In this document: positions 43,706-51,805 of the stretch, one piece after another
Layout of the letters: every line of letters starts with the position of its first letter
How positions within the stretch are numbered: the stretch's first letter is position 1
DNA from: Weissella minor
Lineage (GTDB): Bacteria > Bacillota > Bacilli > Lactobacillales > Lactobacillaceae
Direction of reading: 5' to 3'
Length of the DNA: 64,000 nucleotides
Assembly: GCF_001437425.1 (NCBI RefSeq)
Contig: NZ_JQCD01000031.1
Coordinates: 35,838-99,837 of the forward strand
Position numbers and translations under genes: made by a program
Notes under the pieces: generated by a model
Told to the model about the DNA's origin: nothing
Database searches by the model: none
What the model saw: only the letters and a program-made list of their open reading frames with translations

Positions 43706-44695
43706 ATGCAACGAATTCTAGTATTAACAACGGGTGGGACAATTGCCTCACATAAAACTGATAACGGATTGGCGCCAGGAATGGCGGATGACGTCTTAAT
43801 TAGTTATTTTGAAGAACGTCCTGGGGTTGAATTGGCAATTGAAAATGTTGTGAATAAAGATTCAACCAATATGCAACCGGAAGATTGGACGACTTTGGCG
43901 CAACGTATAACTGATTATCAAAATGAGTATGATGCTTTCATTATTACGCATGGAACAGATACGATGGGTTATACCGCGGCCGGATTGTCTTATCTCTTGC
44001 ATGACTTGAAGAAACCTGTTGTTTTAACAGGGTCACAAATACCACTAGGAATGGCTGAGACAGATGCAGTACGTAACTTACATGATGCGCTGACATTTGC
44101 AAGTCAAGCGACTGTGCCGGGAGTTTTTGTTGTATTTAATGGATTGGTTATTTTAGGGACTCGTGCGATTAAAACCAAAACAAAAAGTTACGATGCTTTT
44201 GAAAGTGTGAATTTCCCTTATATTGCCAGTGTGAGTGATGGTGAATTAGGGCCATTATACGAACCTGAACCAGAGGACGAGTTTGTGGGGCATTCCTTAG
44301 AACTGAATACAAATGTGTTTGTTTTAAAAGCCTTCCCAGGGATGGATCCGGATATTTTGGATTATTTAGGGGCACGTGTTGACGGTTTGATTATTGAAAG
44401 TTTTGGTAATGGTGGTTTACCATTTGAAAACCGTAATTTAATTCCAGGAATCGAAAAGATGACGAAAGCCGGAATTCCAGTGATTATTACGACCCAAATT
44501 TTACAAGAAGGGCAAGATATTTACTTGTATGAAGTTGGTCAGCAAGTGGCAAAAGCTGGTGGTATCACAGTCGGTGATATGAATACTGAGGCGGTCGTTG
44601 CAAAATTAATGTGGGTATTGGCGCAAACAAATCAGTTGGATGAGATAAAGATTATGATGCAACAACCAATTGCCCATGATTTAGATTTTATTTAA
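43706..44695 (+). CDS. ansA: L-asparaginase, type I
   Basis: It hydrolyses asparagine to aspartate and ammonia. The 329-residue protein has both catalytic threonine signatures, LTTGGTIASHKTD near residue 8 and ITHGTDTMGYTAAGLSYLL near 85, as well as GSQIPLG and a C-terminal domain with IPVIITTQILQEG. There is no signal peptide, so it is the cytosolic type. ATG follows CAGGAGAGTAATGATGTC. It precedes the YdbC gene by 12 bp in an operon. Confidence 0.93.
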   Translation: MQRILVLTTGGTIASHKTDNGLAPGMADDVLISYFEERPGVELAIENVVNKDSTNMQPEDWTTLAQRITDYQNEYDAFIITHGTDTMGYTAAGLSYLLHDLKKPVVLTGSQIPLGMAETDAVRNLHDALTFASQATVPGVFVVFNGLVILGTRAIKTKTKSYDAFESVNFPYIASVSDGELGPLYEPEPEDEFVGHSLELNTNVFVLKAFPGMDPDILDYLGARVDGLIIESFGNGGLPFENRNLIPGIEKMTKAGIPVIITTQILQEGQDIYLYEVGQQVAKAGGITVGDMNTEAVVAKLMWVLAQTNQLDEIKIMMQQPIAHDLDFI

Positions 44696-44707
44696 AAGGA
44701 GCGTAAC

Positions 44708-45034
44708 ATGGCAGATTTGAAATTTAACATTTTAGAAGAGTTTGGCACGCTTTCAACGAGTAAGAGCGGCTGGGAACTCCAATTGAATTTTGTGCAGTGG
44801 GGTGATAATCAGCCTAAATTTGATTTGAGAACATGGTCACCTGACCACAAAAAAATGGGTAAAGGGCTTACTTTGAACCATGATGAACTGGTGAATTTAC
44901 AAGATGCAATTGAAAAAGTGTTGGCACCAGAACAAGTTGCTGGGAGCCAAGGCCAGGCATCAGTTGTCGTAGAACCAGATGAAAACGACGAAGAAGATGA
45001 AAAACCTGCTTGGGGTAAACTAAGTGACATGTAG
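44708..45034 (+). CDS. YdbC/PC4-like ssDNA-binding protein
   Basis: The 108-residue protein has a PC4-like N-terminal domain (FNILEEFGTLSTSKSGWELQ, then NFVQWGDNQPKFDLRTWS and KGLTLNHDELVNLQDAIEKV). It matches the YdbC family, whose Lactococcus member binds single-stranded DNA as a homodimer. The acidic tail (EPDENDEEDEKPAWG) is typical. A role in transcription or replication-associated ssDNA binding is inferred. It follows ansA by 12 bp, with AAAGGAGCGTAAC in front, and ends in a terminator at 45053. Confidence 0.85.
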   Translation: MADLKFNILEEFGTLSTSKSGWELQLNFVQWGDNQPKFDLRTWSPDHKKMGKGLTLNHDELVNLQDAIEKVLAPEQVAGSQGQASVVVEPDENDEEDEKPAWGKLSDM

Positions 45035-45052
45035 TTTTTATTAGTAGATATG

Positions 45053-45090
45053 AAAAGGACCTAGCGCTTAGCGTTAGGTCCTTTTATTTT
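45053..45090 (+). terminator. Terminator of the ansA operon
   Basis: AAAAGGACCTAGCGC pairs with GCGTTAGGTCCTTTT and is followed by ATTTT. Confidence 0.88.
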
Positions 45091-45346
45091 GTGTATATGG
45101 TTGTGGTTTTGACGGTGAACGGCGTCTTTATTGCGAGTGCAAATGAATGAAGATAAGATACAGGCTTAATTGTCTTGGGTGTTAACAAAGTTAGAGTAGC
45201 GTACGATAACAACAATCGTAATTGTTGATGGTGTTAAGTTGTTTAAGAATAGTGCTGTTAACTACGATAAATCGCGTGTAAATGATTGTTTTAGCTAAGT
45301 GATTTCGATATGATTTGTTTCCACTAACTGATTGCGAGGAATTTGT

Positions 45347-46021
45347 ATGCGTGCACTACTGATTGATACTGAGAATGTGACTTGGAGTGAGCTGCAGATA
45401 AGCGCATTTATCGCCGAAATTGAGCAATTTCAAATTAATGTAATTATTTTAAATAACGTTAAACAATATCAGAGTTTGGAGGATATCACAATTTATGCCC
45501 ACCATCATATCGTGGCTGACGGCATTTCAAAAATATATTCAGATAATATTGGCTATCGCTTGGTGCAAGCATTAGAAAAGATTTGGCAATCCGTATTTTC
45601 CACAATTCACCTAACAACGCAAGGGCATCAAGGTCAGGTTATTTTATGTCGGCAACCAATTCTAAAAGTATGGTTTCGTAAATTAACGCCACAAGTAAAA
45701 TTACTTGTGGTTGAGACAAAAGAATGGGTGATTGCTAGTTTGTCTGCTTGGAATGTCTATCAGATTAAACAAGGCCATGTGGTTGATACGCATGATTTAT
45801 TACGTGCACAAATTAAACCAGTAATGTTATTGAGTCATTATCGATTGTATCAGGGCTTTGAGCCATATCATTGGTTATCAGGACGCCACATAGGTGCATT
45901 AATGAAATGGCCAAATGATATGGATGTCTATTTTGATTATCCAGTTGATTTATTACAAACGCGGTATTGGGATTTGAAAGACTGTCCTGTGGCAGGTGTC
46001 CTACTAACGACAGCAGATTAA
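45347..46021 (+). CDS. Unknown protein with a NYN/PIN-like N-terminus
   Basis: The 224-residue cytosolic protein was not recognised. The opening MRALLIDTENVTWSELQISA resembles the first strand and acidic motif of NYN/PIN-type nuclease domains (usually LIDGxN), but later acidic motifs are not clear. The middle part (LTTQGHQGQVILCRQPILKV) looks mixed alpha/beta. It uses more rare-looking, AT-rich codons than its neighbours and follows a 250-bp AT-rich gap, so acquisition by transfer is possible. The frame opens at TTG 45332, but ATG 45347 after GCGAGGAATTTGT is the likelier start. Confidence 0.6.
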   Translation: MRALLIDTENVTWSELQISAFIAEIEQFQINVIILNNVKQYQSLEDITIYAHHHIVADGISKIYSDNIGYRLVQALEKIWQSVFSTIHLTTQGHQGQVILCRQPILKVWFRKLTPQVKLLVVETKEWVIASLSAWNVYQIKQGHVVDTHDLLRAQIKPVMLLSHYRLYQGFEPYHWLSGRHIGALMKWPNDMDVYFDYPVDLLQTRYWDLKDCPVAGVLLTTAD

Positions 46022-46048
46022 AAAAGCACATTTGACTGGCAAATGTGC
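46021..46048 (-). terminator. Terminator of the pncA-like gene
   Basis: GCACATTTG pairs with CAAATGTGC, with the T-run on the minus strand. Confidence 0.75.
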
Positions 46049-46067
46049 GTGTAAATAAATATTTAGA

Positions 46068-46619
46068 TTATCCGGTCACTAGTTTGGCACCTAGTGAGTT
46101 TTTGAAGTGATTGATGGCCCAAGTATGTCCCTCGGGAGAAAAGCTTGCAACAGCATCGGTATGTACCGTCATGTTGTAGTCTAAGTTATAGGCATCAACA
46201 GCAGTATGTAACACACAGATATCTGTGCAAACACCACTTAGGTGAATGTCTTTAATGTCACGTGAACGTAAGTAATTATCTAAATTACTATTGGCAAAAC
46301 TACTGTAGCGATTTTTAGGATAGATATAAACGTTGTCAGCATCCTTATGCTCAGCGACCCAATCTGCGAGTGGTCCATAGTAATCACGACCAGGTGTGTT
46401 TTCTAAATTGTGTGGTGGAAAGAGATCTGTTTCAGGGTGATAAGGGTCGTTTAATTCATGTAAGTCGGTTGGTAAAATAACGGCATCACCATGTTGGTAG
46501 AAACTATCAGCCAAATTAACAATGCGATTAGCGATTGCTTGGCCGGGTTCACCACAAGTAAGGGCACCGTCATCAGCAACAAAGTCGTTAGTATAATCAA
46601 TAATGAGTAAGGCTTCCAT
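46068..46619 (-). CDS. pncA: Nicotinamidase/isochorismatase family hydrolase (PncA-like)
   Basis: The 183-residue cysteine hydrolase has the triad Asp8 (LLIIDYTNDF), Lys102 (YPKNRYSSF) and Cys131 (GVCTDICVLHTA). The metal-ligand region is PTDLHELNDPYHPE. The pattern is that of nicotinamidases, which convert nicotinamide to nicotinate for NAD salvage. A 32-residue upstream extension is open, but ATG at 46619 follows AAAAGGAGCTAACT. It lies just downstream of the thioesterase gene on the same strand. Confidence 0.87.
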   Translation of the reverse strand: MEALLIIDYTNDFVADDGALTCGEPGQAIANRIVNLADSFYQHGDAVILPTDLHELNDPYHPETDLFPPHNLENTPGRDYYGPLADWVAEHKDADNVYIYPKNRYSSFANSNLDNYLRSRDIKDIHLSGVCTDICVLHTAVDAYNLDYNMTVHTDAVASFSPEGHTWAINHFKNSLGAKLVTG

Positions 46620-46633
46620 AGTTAGCTCCTTTT

Positions 46634-47005
46634 TTATAACGAATGACTTGCGAGTGTTACAGTGGCAAAGGCAATGTCCTTTGCAGCATTGACTTCTGTA
46701 ATGGCAACTTGCCATGTTTGAATCCGATTTCCAATATGCAAAGGCGTTGCTTTAGCTTGAAGCTGACCTGAGGTCGCAGCATTTAAGTGATGAATTTGTA
46801 AATCAACACCTACGGCAACACGGCCTGGTTCAGTTAACGCAGCGTTAGCGCCAATACTTGCAGCGGTTTCGGCGAACATGGCACTAATGCCACCATGCAA
46901 AATACCGTACGGCTGCTTGGTTTTATCGGTTATCGGCATCGTGAGAATAACGAGTTCGCTCGAAGCACTTACGGTTGAAATATCAAATAATTCTAATGTA
47001 TTCAT
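46634..47005 (-). CDS. Hotdog thioesterase, PaaI/MenI-like
   Basis: The 123-residue hotdog-fold protein has the PaaI-type helix block YGILHGGISAMFAETAASIGA (one residue per side trimmed: GILHGGISAMFAETAAS) and VGVDLQIHHLNAA. The family hydrolyses acyl-CoA. Divergent from menB-menE by 165 bp, it is a good candidate for 1,4-dihydroxy-2-naphthoyl-CoA hydrolase (MenI), the step between MenB and MenA; this is inferred from position. The frame opens at 47038, and ATG at 47005 aligns with the family. Confidence 0.75.
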   Translation of the reverse strand: MNTLELFDISTVSASSELVILTMPITDKTKQPYGILHGGISAMFAETAASIGANAALTEPGRVAVGVDLQIHHLNAATSGQLQAKATPLHIGNRIQTWQVAITEVNAAKDIAFATVTLASHSL

Positions 47006-47169
47006 ATTTTTCCAATCTATTTTGTATTCTTTGTGCAACGATAAACTAGTTACATTTTACGACAAACAATTTTAAAAAGACAGTAGCCCCTCATATCATG
47101 TTAGAATATTAAATAACAAATTGAGCTAGTGATAAAATTAAGCTGAGAATGTACAGGGGGTCTTAATTA

Positions 47170-47991
47170 ATGAGTGAAGTTGAATGGGCAACGGTTAAAC
47201 CGTATTCTGAAATTTTGTTTGAGCGTACAGGTAAGATTGCAAAGCTTACCATGAATCGTCCAGAGAAGCGTAATGCTTTTACACCAACAACAATTAATGA
47301 ATTGATTGATGCGTTTAATTATTGTCGTGATGATGCCACAATTGGTGTGATTATCCTAACTGGAGCAGGCGATGAAGCTTTTTCTTCTGGTGGTGATCAA
47401 TCTGTCCGCGGTAACGGTGGTTATGTCGGACCAGATGAAATTGCGCGTTTGAATGTGTTGGACTTGCAACGCCTAATTCGTGTTATTCCAAAGCCAGTTA
47501 TTGCCATGGTCAAAGGTTGGTCAGTTGGTGGTGGAAACATCTTACAACTTGTTTGTGATTTGACAGTTGCAGCCGATAATGCCAAGTTTGGTCAAACTGG
47601 ACCACAAGTTGGATCTTTTGATGCTGGATATGGGTCAGGTTATTTAGCTCGTGTCATTGGACATAAGCGTGCCAAAGAGGTCTGGTTCCTAAATAAATTC
47701 TATACAGCAGAAGAAGCGATGGATATGGGATGGATTAACCGTGTCGTACCATTGGCTGAAGTTGAAACAGCAACACTAGAATGGGCCAATGAGATGCTAA
47801 AGAAGTCACCAACTGCTTTGCGTTTCATTAAGGCTGCCATGAATGCTGATACAGATGGATTGGCTGGATTGCAACAATTTGCTGGAGATGCAACGATGCT
47901 TTATTACACGACGGATGAAGGTAAAGAAGGACGTGATGCTTTCTTAGAAAAGCGTGATCCTGACTTTGATAAGTTTCCTAAATTCCCATAA
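47170..47991 (+). CDS. menB: 1,4-dihydroxy-2-naphthoyl-CoA synthase
   Basis: It cyclises o-succinylbenzoyl-CoA in menaquinone synthesis. The 273-residue crotonase-fold enzyme has the MenB features: [16 protein letters not shown] near residue 75, [21 protein letters not shown] in the oxyanion region, [20 protein letters not shown] (MenB-specific active-site loop with Asp and Tyr), and a C-terminus [24 protein letters not shown] follows AGGGGGTCTTAATTA. It is followed by menE after 54 bp. Confidence 0.95.
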   Translation: MSEVEWATVKPYSEILFERTGKIAKLTMNRPEKRNAFTPTTINELIDAFNYCRDDATIGVIILTGAGDEAFSSGGDQSVRGNGGYVGPDEIARLNVLDLQRLIRVIPKPVIAMVKGWSVGGGNILQLVCDLTVAADNAKFGQTGPQVGSFDAGYGSGYLARVIGHKRAKEVWFLNKFYTAEEAMDMGWINRVVPLAEVETATLEWANEMLKKSPTALRFIKAAMNADTDGLAGLQQFAGDATMLYYTTDEGKEGRDAFLEKRDPDFDKFPKFP

Positions 47992-47998
47992 GACGTCT

Positions 47999-48033
47999 GA
48001 AGCTCCGACCACTTTGGTTGAGGGCTTTTTTAT
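47999..48033 (+). terminator. Weak hairpin between menB and menE
   Basis: GCTCCGACC pairs imperfectly with GGTTGAGGGC before a T-run. It may be an intra-operon attenuator with menE read-through. Confidence 0.5.
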
Positions 48034-48045
48034 AAGGAGAAATAT

Positions 48046-49497
48046 ATGCAGAATTGGTTGACTAAACGAGTTGATTTAACCCCTGAACGGACTGCGATTA
48101 CTTATGCGGGCCAACAATTATCGTTTTTACAACTATCACAAGCAGTGGAAAAATTAGCGCAGCAATTGGCAAGCAAGTTGGATGATAATCCCAGGGTGGC
48201 CATTTTAACCACAAATACGCTTACTGGTTACGAAATGATTTTGGCATTGCAACAGTTAGGGCGTACAGTTGTACTTTTGAACTATCGATTAGCACCGACA
48301 GAAATTGCTTATCAATTGAATGATGCAGATGTGACGCAAGTGCTCCAAACAGATAGTTACACCGAGTCTTTGGCAAATGTTCAGCAATTACCTTTTTCAG
48401 AAATTACGGCAGCACCGCTGGCACAGGTTGAATTGCAAAGCAATTTTGATTTAGACCAAGTCACGACAATTATGTATACTTCTGGAACGACGGGAAAGCC
48501 CAAAGGAGTTGAGCAAACTTTTGGGAATCATTTTTATTCGGCTGTGGGATCGGCTTTGAATCTTGGTTTGAGTGCGGATGATGCGTGGGTTGCGGCGGTG
48601 CCAATTTTTCATATTAGTGGTTTGTCGATTATGATGCGTTCCCTTATCTATGGTATGGAGGTTCGATTATATGAACGTTTTGACGTTAAGCAGATTAATG
48701 CCGACATCATAAATGGCGAGGTGACAACGATTTCCGTTGTGCCAACGATGCTAAAATCACTATTAAATGAATTACCAGTTGGTGCCACCTATCCCAGTCG
48801 CTTTAAGACGATGCTATTGGGTGGCGGCCCATCTGATTTGGCAACGTTGAACAAGGCTCAGCTGGCTGGCGTCGGTGTGGTGCAATCATATGGTATGACT
48901 GAAACCGCGTCACAAATTATTGCGCTAGATCCAAAAGATGCTTTGCCTAAAATGGGGTCGGTTGGGAAGGCGTTGTTCCCAGTTGAATTACGTGTGGCGC
49001 ATATGACGACTGAAGGCGTGGGACGCGTACAGGTGAAGTCACCGACCTTGACAGTTGGCTATCTTAATAAAATGGATAAATATGAAGCTTCGTTTGAAGA
49101 TGGCTGGTTTGATACTGGTGATATGGGCTATCAAGACGCAGAAGGGTATTTATATTTGGTCGGACGTGAAGGTGATATGATTTCATCGGGTGGTGAAAAT
49201 GTTTTTCCAAATGAAATTGAGGATGTCTATCAACAATTACCAGAAATAAAAGAAATTTCGGTGATTGGGGTTTCAGACGAACATTGGGGTGCAGTCCCAG
49301 TCGCTGTGATTGAATTTAATCAGGGACAACAATTAACACATCAAGCATTAGTTGATTTTGGGCGCCAACATTTAGCGCATTATAAAGTGCCCAAAAACTA
49401 TTATCGATTGACCAATGATTGGCCTAGAACTGCTAGCGGTAAGATTCAACGTTATTTGCTTCAAGAGAATACCAATCTTGATGACAAAATTCTTTAA
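48046..49497 (+). CDS. menE: o-Succinylbenzoate-CoA ligase
   Basis: It activates o-succinylbenzoate with ATP and CoA for MenB. The 483-residue ANL-superfamily protein has the P-loop-like TIMYTSGTTGKPKGV near residue 145, the A5 motif SYGMTETASQI near 285, GWFDTGDMGYQDAEGYLYLVGR (cited as WFDTGDMGYQD) near 357, and the A10 lysine in NDWPRTASGKIQRYLL near 465. It is in the MenE size range and directly downstream of menB. ATG follows TATAAGGAGAAATAT. Confidence 0.92.
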   Translation: MQNWLTKRVDLTPERTAITYAGQQLSFLQLSQAVEKLAQQLASKLDDNPRVAILTTNTLTGYEMILALQQLGRTVVLLNYRLAPTEIAYQLNDADVTQVLQTDSYTESLANVQQLPFSEITAAPLAQVELQSNFDLDQVTTIMYTSGTTGKPKGVEQTFGNHFYSAVGSALNLGLSADDAWVAAVPIFHISGLSIMMRSLIYGMEVRLYERFDVKQINADIINGEVTTISVVPTMLKSLLNELPVGATYPSRFKTMLLGGGPSDLATLNKAQLAGVGVVQSYGMTETASQIIALDPKDALPKMGSVGKALFPVELRVAHMTTEGVGRVQVKSPTLTVGYLNKMDKYEASFEDGWFDTGDMGYQDAEGYLYLVGREGDMISSGGENVFPNEIEDVYQQLPEIKEISVIGVSDEHWGAVPVAVIEFNQGQQLTHQALVDFGRQHLAHYKVPKNYYRLTNDWPRTASGKIQRYLLQENTNLDDKIL

Positions 49498-49502
49498 AAT
49501 TT

Positions 49503-49530
49503 TTGCTATCAGAAAAGTTGGTGTTATAAT
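49503..49530 (+). promoter_or_regulatory. Promoter of the structured RNA
   Basis: TTGCTA (49503-49508) and TATAAT (49525-49530) are 16 bp apart, placing the start near 49537. Confidence 0.7.
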
Positions 49531-49536
49531 GTAGGT

Positions 49537-49707
49537 ATTCTAGGAAAGGGGGTGATACGATTTGAGTAATGTAGAAATACAACAAATCGTGTCGCCCTTG
49601 TAGAGGAAACAAGGGCGACACGGTCTGTTAATAAACGGATGTGTCTGTGATGGCATGCCACCACAGTCCGGATGCGTTGATTACATGCTAATCAACGCAT
49701 TTTTTTT
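49537..49707 (+). ncRNA. Structured small RNA with an embedded 13-codon ORF
   Basis: A transcript of about 170 nt bounded by a promoter and an intrinsic terminator. Hairpins in order: ACGATTTG/CAAATCGT (49557-49590), a perfect 12-bp GTGTCGCCCTTG/CAAGGGCGACAC (49589-49621), a nested CGGA/TCCG with CTGTG/CACAG and a GCATGC centre (49636-49670), and the terminator ATGCGTTGATT/AATCAACGCAT (49672-49700) with eight T. Inside, AAAGGGGGTG is spaced 7 nt before TTG (49562) opening MSNVEIQQIVSPL, stop at 49603. I do not recognise the RNA family. It could be a free regulator, a decayed type I toxin locus, or a leader of ciaR. Confidence 0.6.
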
Positions 49708-49785
49708 AAAGCCTGGATTAAAGTTTTTGATATAAAATAATAACAAATACATACAAGTGAATTAAGAAAAGAAATGAGGCTAGCG

Positions 49786-50481
49786 ATGTCAGGAGATACA
49801 ATCAAATTACTAGTTGTTGAAGATGATTATGCATTGAACGATACAGTGCGCGATACAATTAAAGAATTAGGCGATGTAACACAGGTACACGATGGCGATG
49901 AAGGATTGTTTGAAATCGAATCTGGTGTTTATGATGCAGTCATTTTAGATGTAATGTTACCAGGTGCTGATGGATTTACAATTTTGAAGAAGGCCAAGGA
50001 AGAGTATCCAAATCTACCGATTTTGATGTTAACAGCCAAAGGCGAATTGTCTGATAAGATGCAAGGTTTTGATCTAGGTGCTGATGAATATATTACAAAG
50101 CCCTTTTATAAGGAAGAGTTGTTGGCTCGACTAAAGACTTTGCTTCGTCATACTGGTGTGCTTGGACAAGATGGTGCACTTGAGGTTGGTAATATTCAAA
50201 TATTTGTTGACCAACACAAGGTGTTAGTGGATAACAAAGAAGTGAATTTGCAAGGACGTGAATTTGGTCTATTGGTTTATTTGATGCAACACGTTGGTCA
50301 AATTGTGACTAAGGATCAAATCTTTGATCGTCTATGGGGCTTTGATTCAGATACTTCCCTTACAGTTGTGGAAGTTTATATGAGTAATTTACGTAAGAAC
50401 TTACGAAATGCTAATGCTTCAGTGACGATTAAAACACTACGAAATGTGGGTTATACATTATCACCAGTTGAAGAAGCTTAG
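49786..50481 (+). CDS. ciaR: OmpR-family response regulator, CiaR-like
   Basis: The 231-residue regulator has a receiver domain (acidic pocket VVEDDYALND, phospho-acceptor Asp55 in VILDVMLPGADGF, Lys in YITKPFYKEEL) and a winged-helix output domain. Streptococcal CiaR-specific wording is strong: HDGDEGLFEIESGVYD, DRLWGFDSDTSLTVVEVYMS and KTLRNVGYTL. In streptococci CiaRH senses envelope stress and controls competence, HtrA and small RNAs. ATG at 49786 follows TGAGGCTAGCG; an ATG at 49774 is also open. It is followed 9 bp later by the kinase gene. Confidence 0.88.
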   Translation: MSGDTIKLLVVEDDYALNDTVRDTIKELGDVTQVHDGDEGLFEIESGVYDAVILDVMLPGADGFTILKKAKEEYPNLPILMLTAKGELSDKMQGFDLGADEYITKPFYKEELLARLKTLLRHTGVLGQDGALEVGNIQIFVDQHKVLVDNKEVNLQGREFGLLVYLMQHVGQIVTKDQIFDRLWGFDSDTSLTVVEVYMSNLRKNLRNANASVTIKTLRNVGYTLSPVEEA

Positions 50482-50490
50482 AGGTTATAG

Positions 50491-51738
50491 ATGATGGGCA
50501 AGGATAAACATAGTGCACATAATCCGTCGTATGCGCCCTATCAAACACCAAATTTTGAGAAGATTAAATTACCCAAGCCATTGCAAAAGATTCGTGAGTC
50601 ATTAACGCAACAAGAAAAAATGACGATTTTAATGGTTGTTGGTTTTACAATTGTGTTTGCTTTCATTAGCTTTTTTGCGGTGAGCCAATTTCGTCAATTG
50701 ATGTATGAACCATCACAAAGACGTGTTGAACAAACGTTTTCACAGCCAGCAAATCCACGTGATCGAGTTGAACCAGCTCCGGTGATGGACTATACGTCAA
50801 CGGTGGCTCAAATTATCAAAGTGGATAAAGAAAATGAAATCGTGTTGAAAGAATATAATAATAAATGGTTTTTCTTTCAACGTAAGGGCGATAAACTGGC
50901 ATACTTGGATGTGACGGATGAACATCAGATTTTGGAACATGTGTCAAAACGTTTGCTGTGGATTTTTGGTTTATCAGAAATTGCCTTGTTGCTGATGGCG
51001 ATGGCGTTGACGCGTGCCAATATGCGACCAATTATGCGATCGTGGAAACAGCAACGGCGTTTCGTGGCTGATGCCGCGCACGAATTTAAGACGCCGATGA
51101 CAGTGATTCAGAATGATTTGGAACGTATGCTCGAACAACCACAAGATACCGTGATGGATCAAGTGGAAAATGTTGCGGGTGCTTTAACTGAAGTTCGTCA
51201 TTTGAATAATTTGATTGGCGATATGTTGACTTTAGCGCAATCAGATGCAGCGGTGCCAATGTTTAGATTTGATGATTTTGATTTATCAGAAATTGCGAAT
51301 GAAGTTGGAGACATCTTTAAGTTTAGTGCTGAGGAAAAAGGCCAAGAATTGGTTATTGATGTACCAGAAAAGCTAGAAATGTATGGGGATGCACAACGTA
51401 TTCGTCAGCTAATCATTATTCTGGTTGATAATGCTCAGAAATATGCTGGCCCAGACAGTGTTGTCACGGTTAAAGCTGAGTTAAAAAATAATTCAGTTAA
51501 ATTGACCATTTCAGATACTGGTTCTGGTGTGACGGATGAGCAAAAGAAGCATCTATTTGATCGCTTTTATCGTGCTGATAAAGCGCGTTCTCGTTCGACA
51601 GGTGGCCATGGATTGGGCTTGTCGATTGCCAAGTGGGTTGTTCAGGGGCATCATGGAACAATTCAAGTAGTCGATACTGTTCCACATGGAACAACTTTCA
51701 ATATTGTGCTACCAAAGACAACAAAAACAAGAAAATAA
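50491..51738 (+). CDS. ciaH: Sensor histidine kinase, CiaH-like
   Basis: The 415-residue membrane kinase has helices at about 44-65 and 156-175 enclosing an extracellular sensor region of about 90 residues. The HisKA box with His197 (FVADAAHEFKTPMTVIQNDL) follows, then the HATPase domain with N (IILVDNAQKYAG), G1 (ISDTGSGVTDEQ), F (LFDRFYRADKARS) and G2 (GGHGLGLSIAKWVV) boxes. It partners the regulator upstream. A parS-like site lies near its 3' end at 51678, in coding sequence. Two ATGs follow AGAGGTTATAG. Confidence 0.9.
   Translation: MMGKDKHSAHNPSYAPYQTPNFEKIKLPKPLQKIRESLTQQEKMTILMVVGFTIVFAFISFFAVSQFRQLMYEPSQRRVEQTFSQPANPRDRVEPAPVMDYTSTVAQIIKVDKENEIVLKEYNNKWFFFQRKGDKLAYLDVTDEHQILEHVSKRLLWIFGLSEIALLLMAMALTRANMRPIMRSWKQQRRFVADAAHEFKTPMTVIQNDLERMLEQPQDTVMDQVENVAGALTEVRHLNNLIGDMLTLAQSDAAVPMFRFDDFDLSEIANEVGDIFKFSAEEKGQELVIDVPEKLEMYGDAQRIRQLIIILVDNAQKYAGPDSVVTVKAELKNNSVKLTISDTGSGVTDEQKKHLFDRFYRADKARSRSTGGHGLGLSIAKWVVQGHHGTIQVVDTVPHGTTFNIVLPKTTKTRK
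51678..51693. promoter_or_regulatory. parS-like ParB site 8 (inside ciaH)
   Basis: TGTTCCACATGGAACA, near the 3' end of the kinase gene. Confidence 0.75.
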
Positions 51739-51746
51739 TCTAAAAA

Positions 51747-51776
51747 AAAGAGTAGCGCGATGAACGCTACTTTTTT
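51747..51776 (+). terminator. ciaRH terminator
   Basis: AAAGAGTAGCG pairs with CGCTACTTTTT. Confidence 0.85.
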
Positions 51777-51805
51777 AATGATTTGATTTATAAAGAGGGG
51801 GAGTC

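Noticed and set aside
49562..49603. Functional Fst/Ldr type I toxin
   Set aside because: The 13-residue ORF resembles only the first part of such toxins (IVSPL) and lacks the membrane helix. It is reported as an RNA with a short ORF instead.
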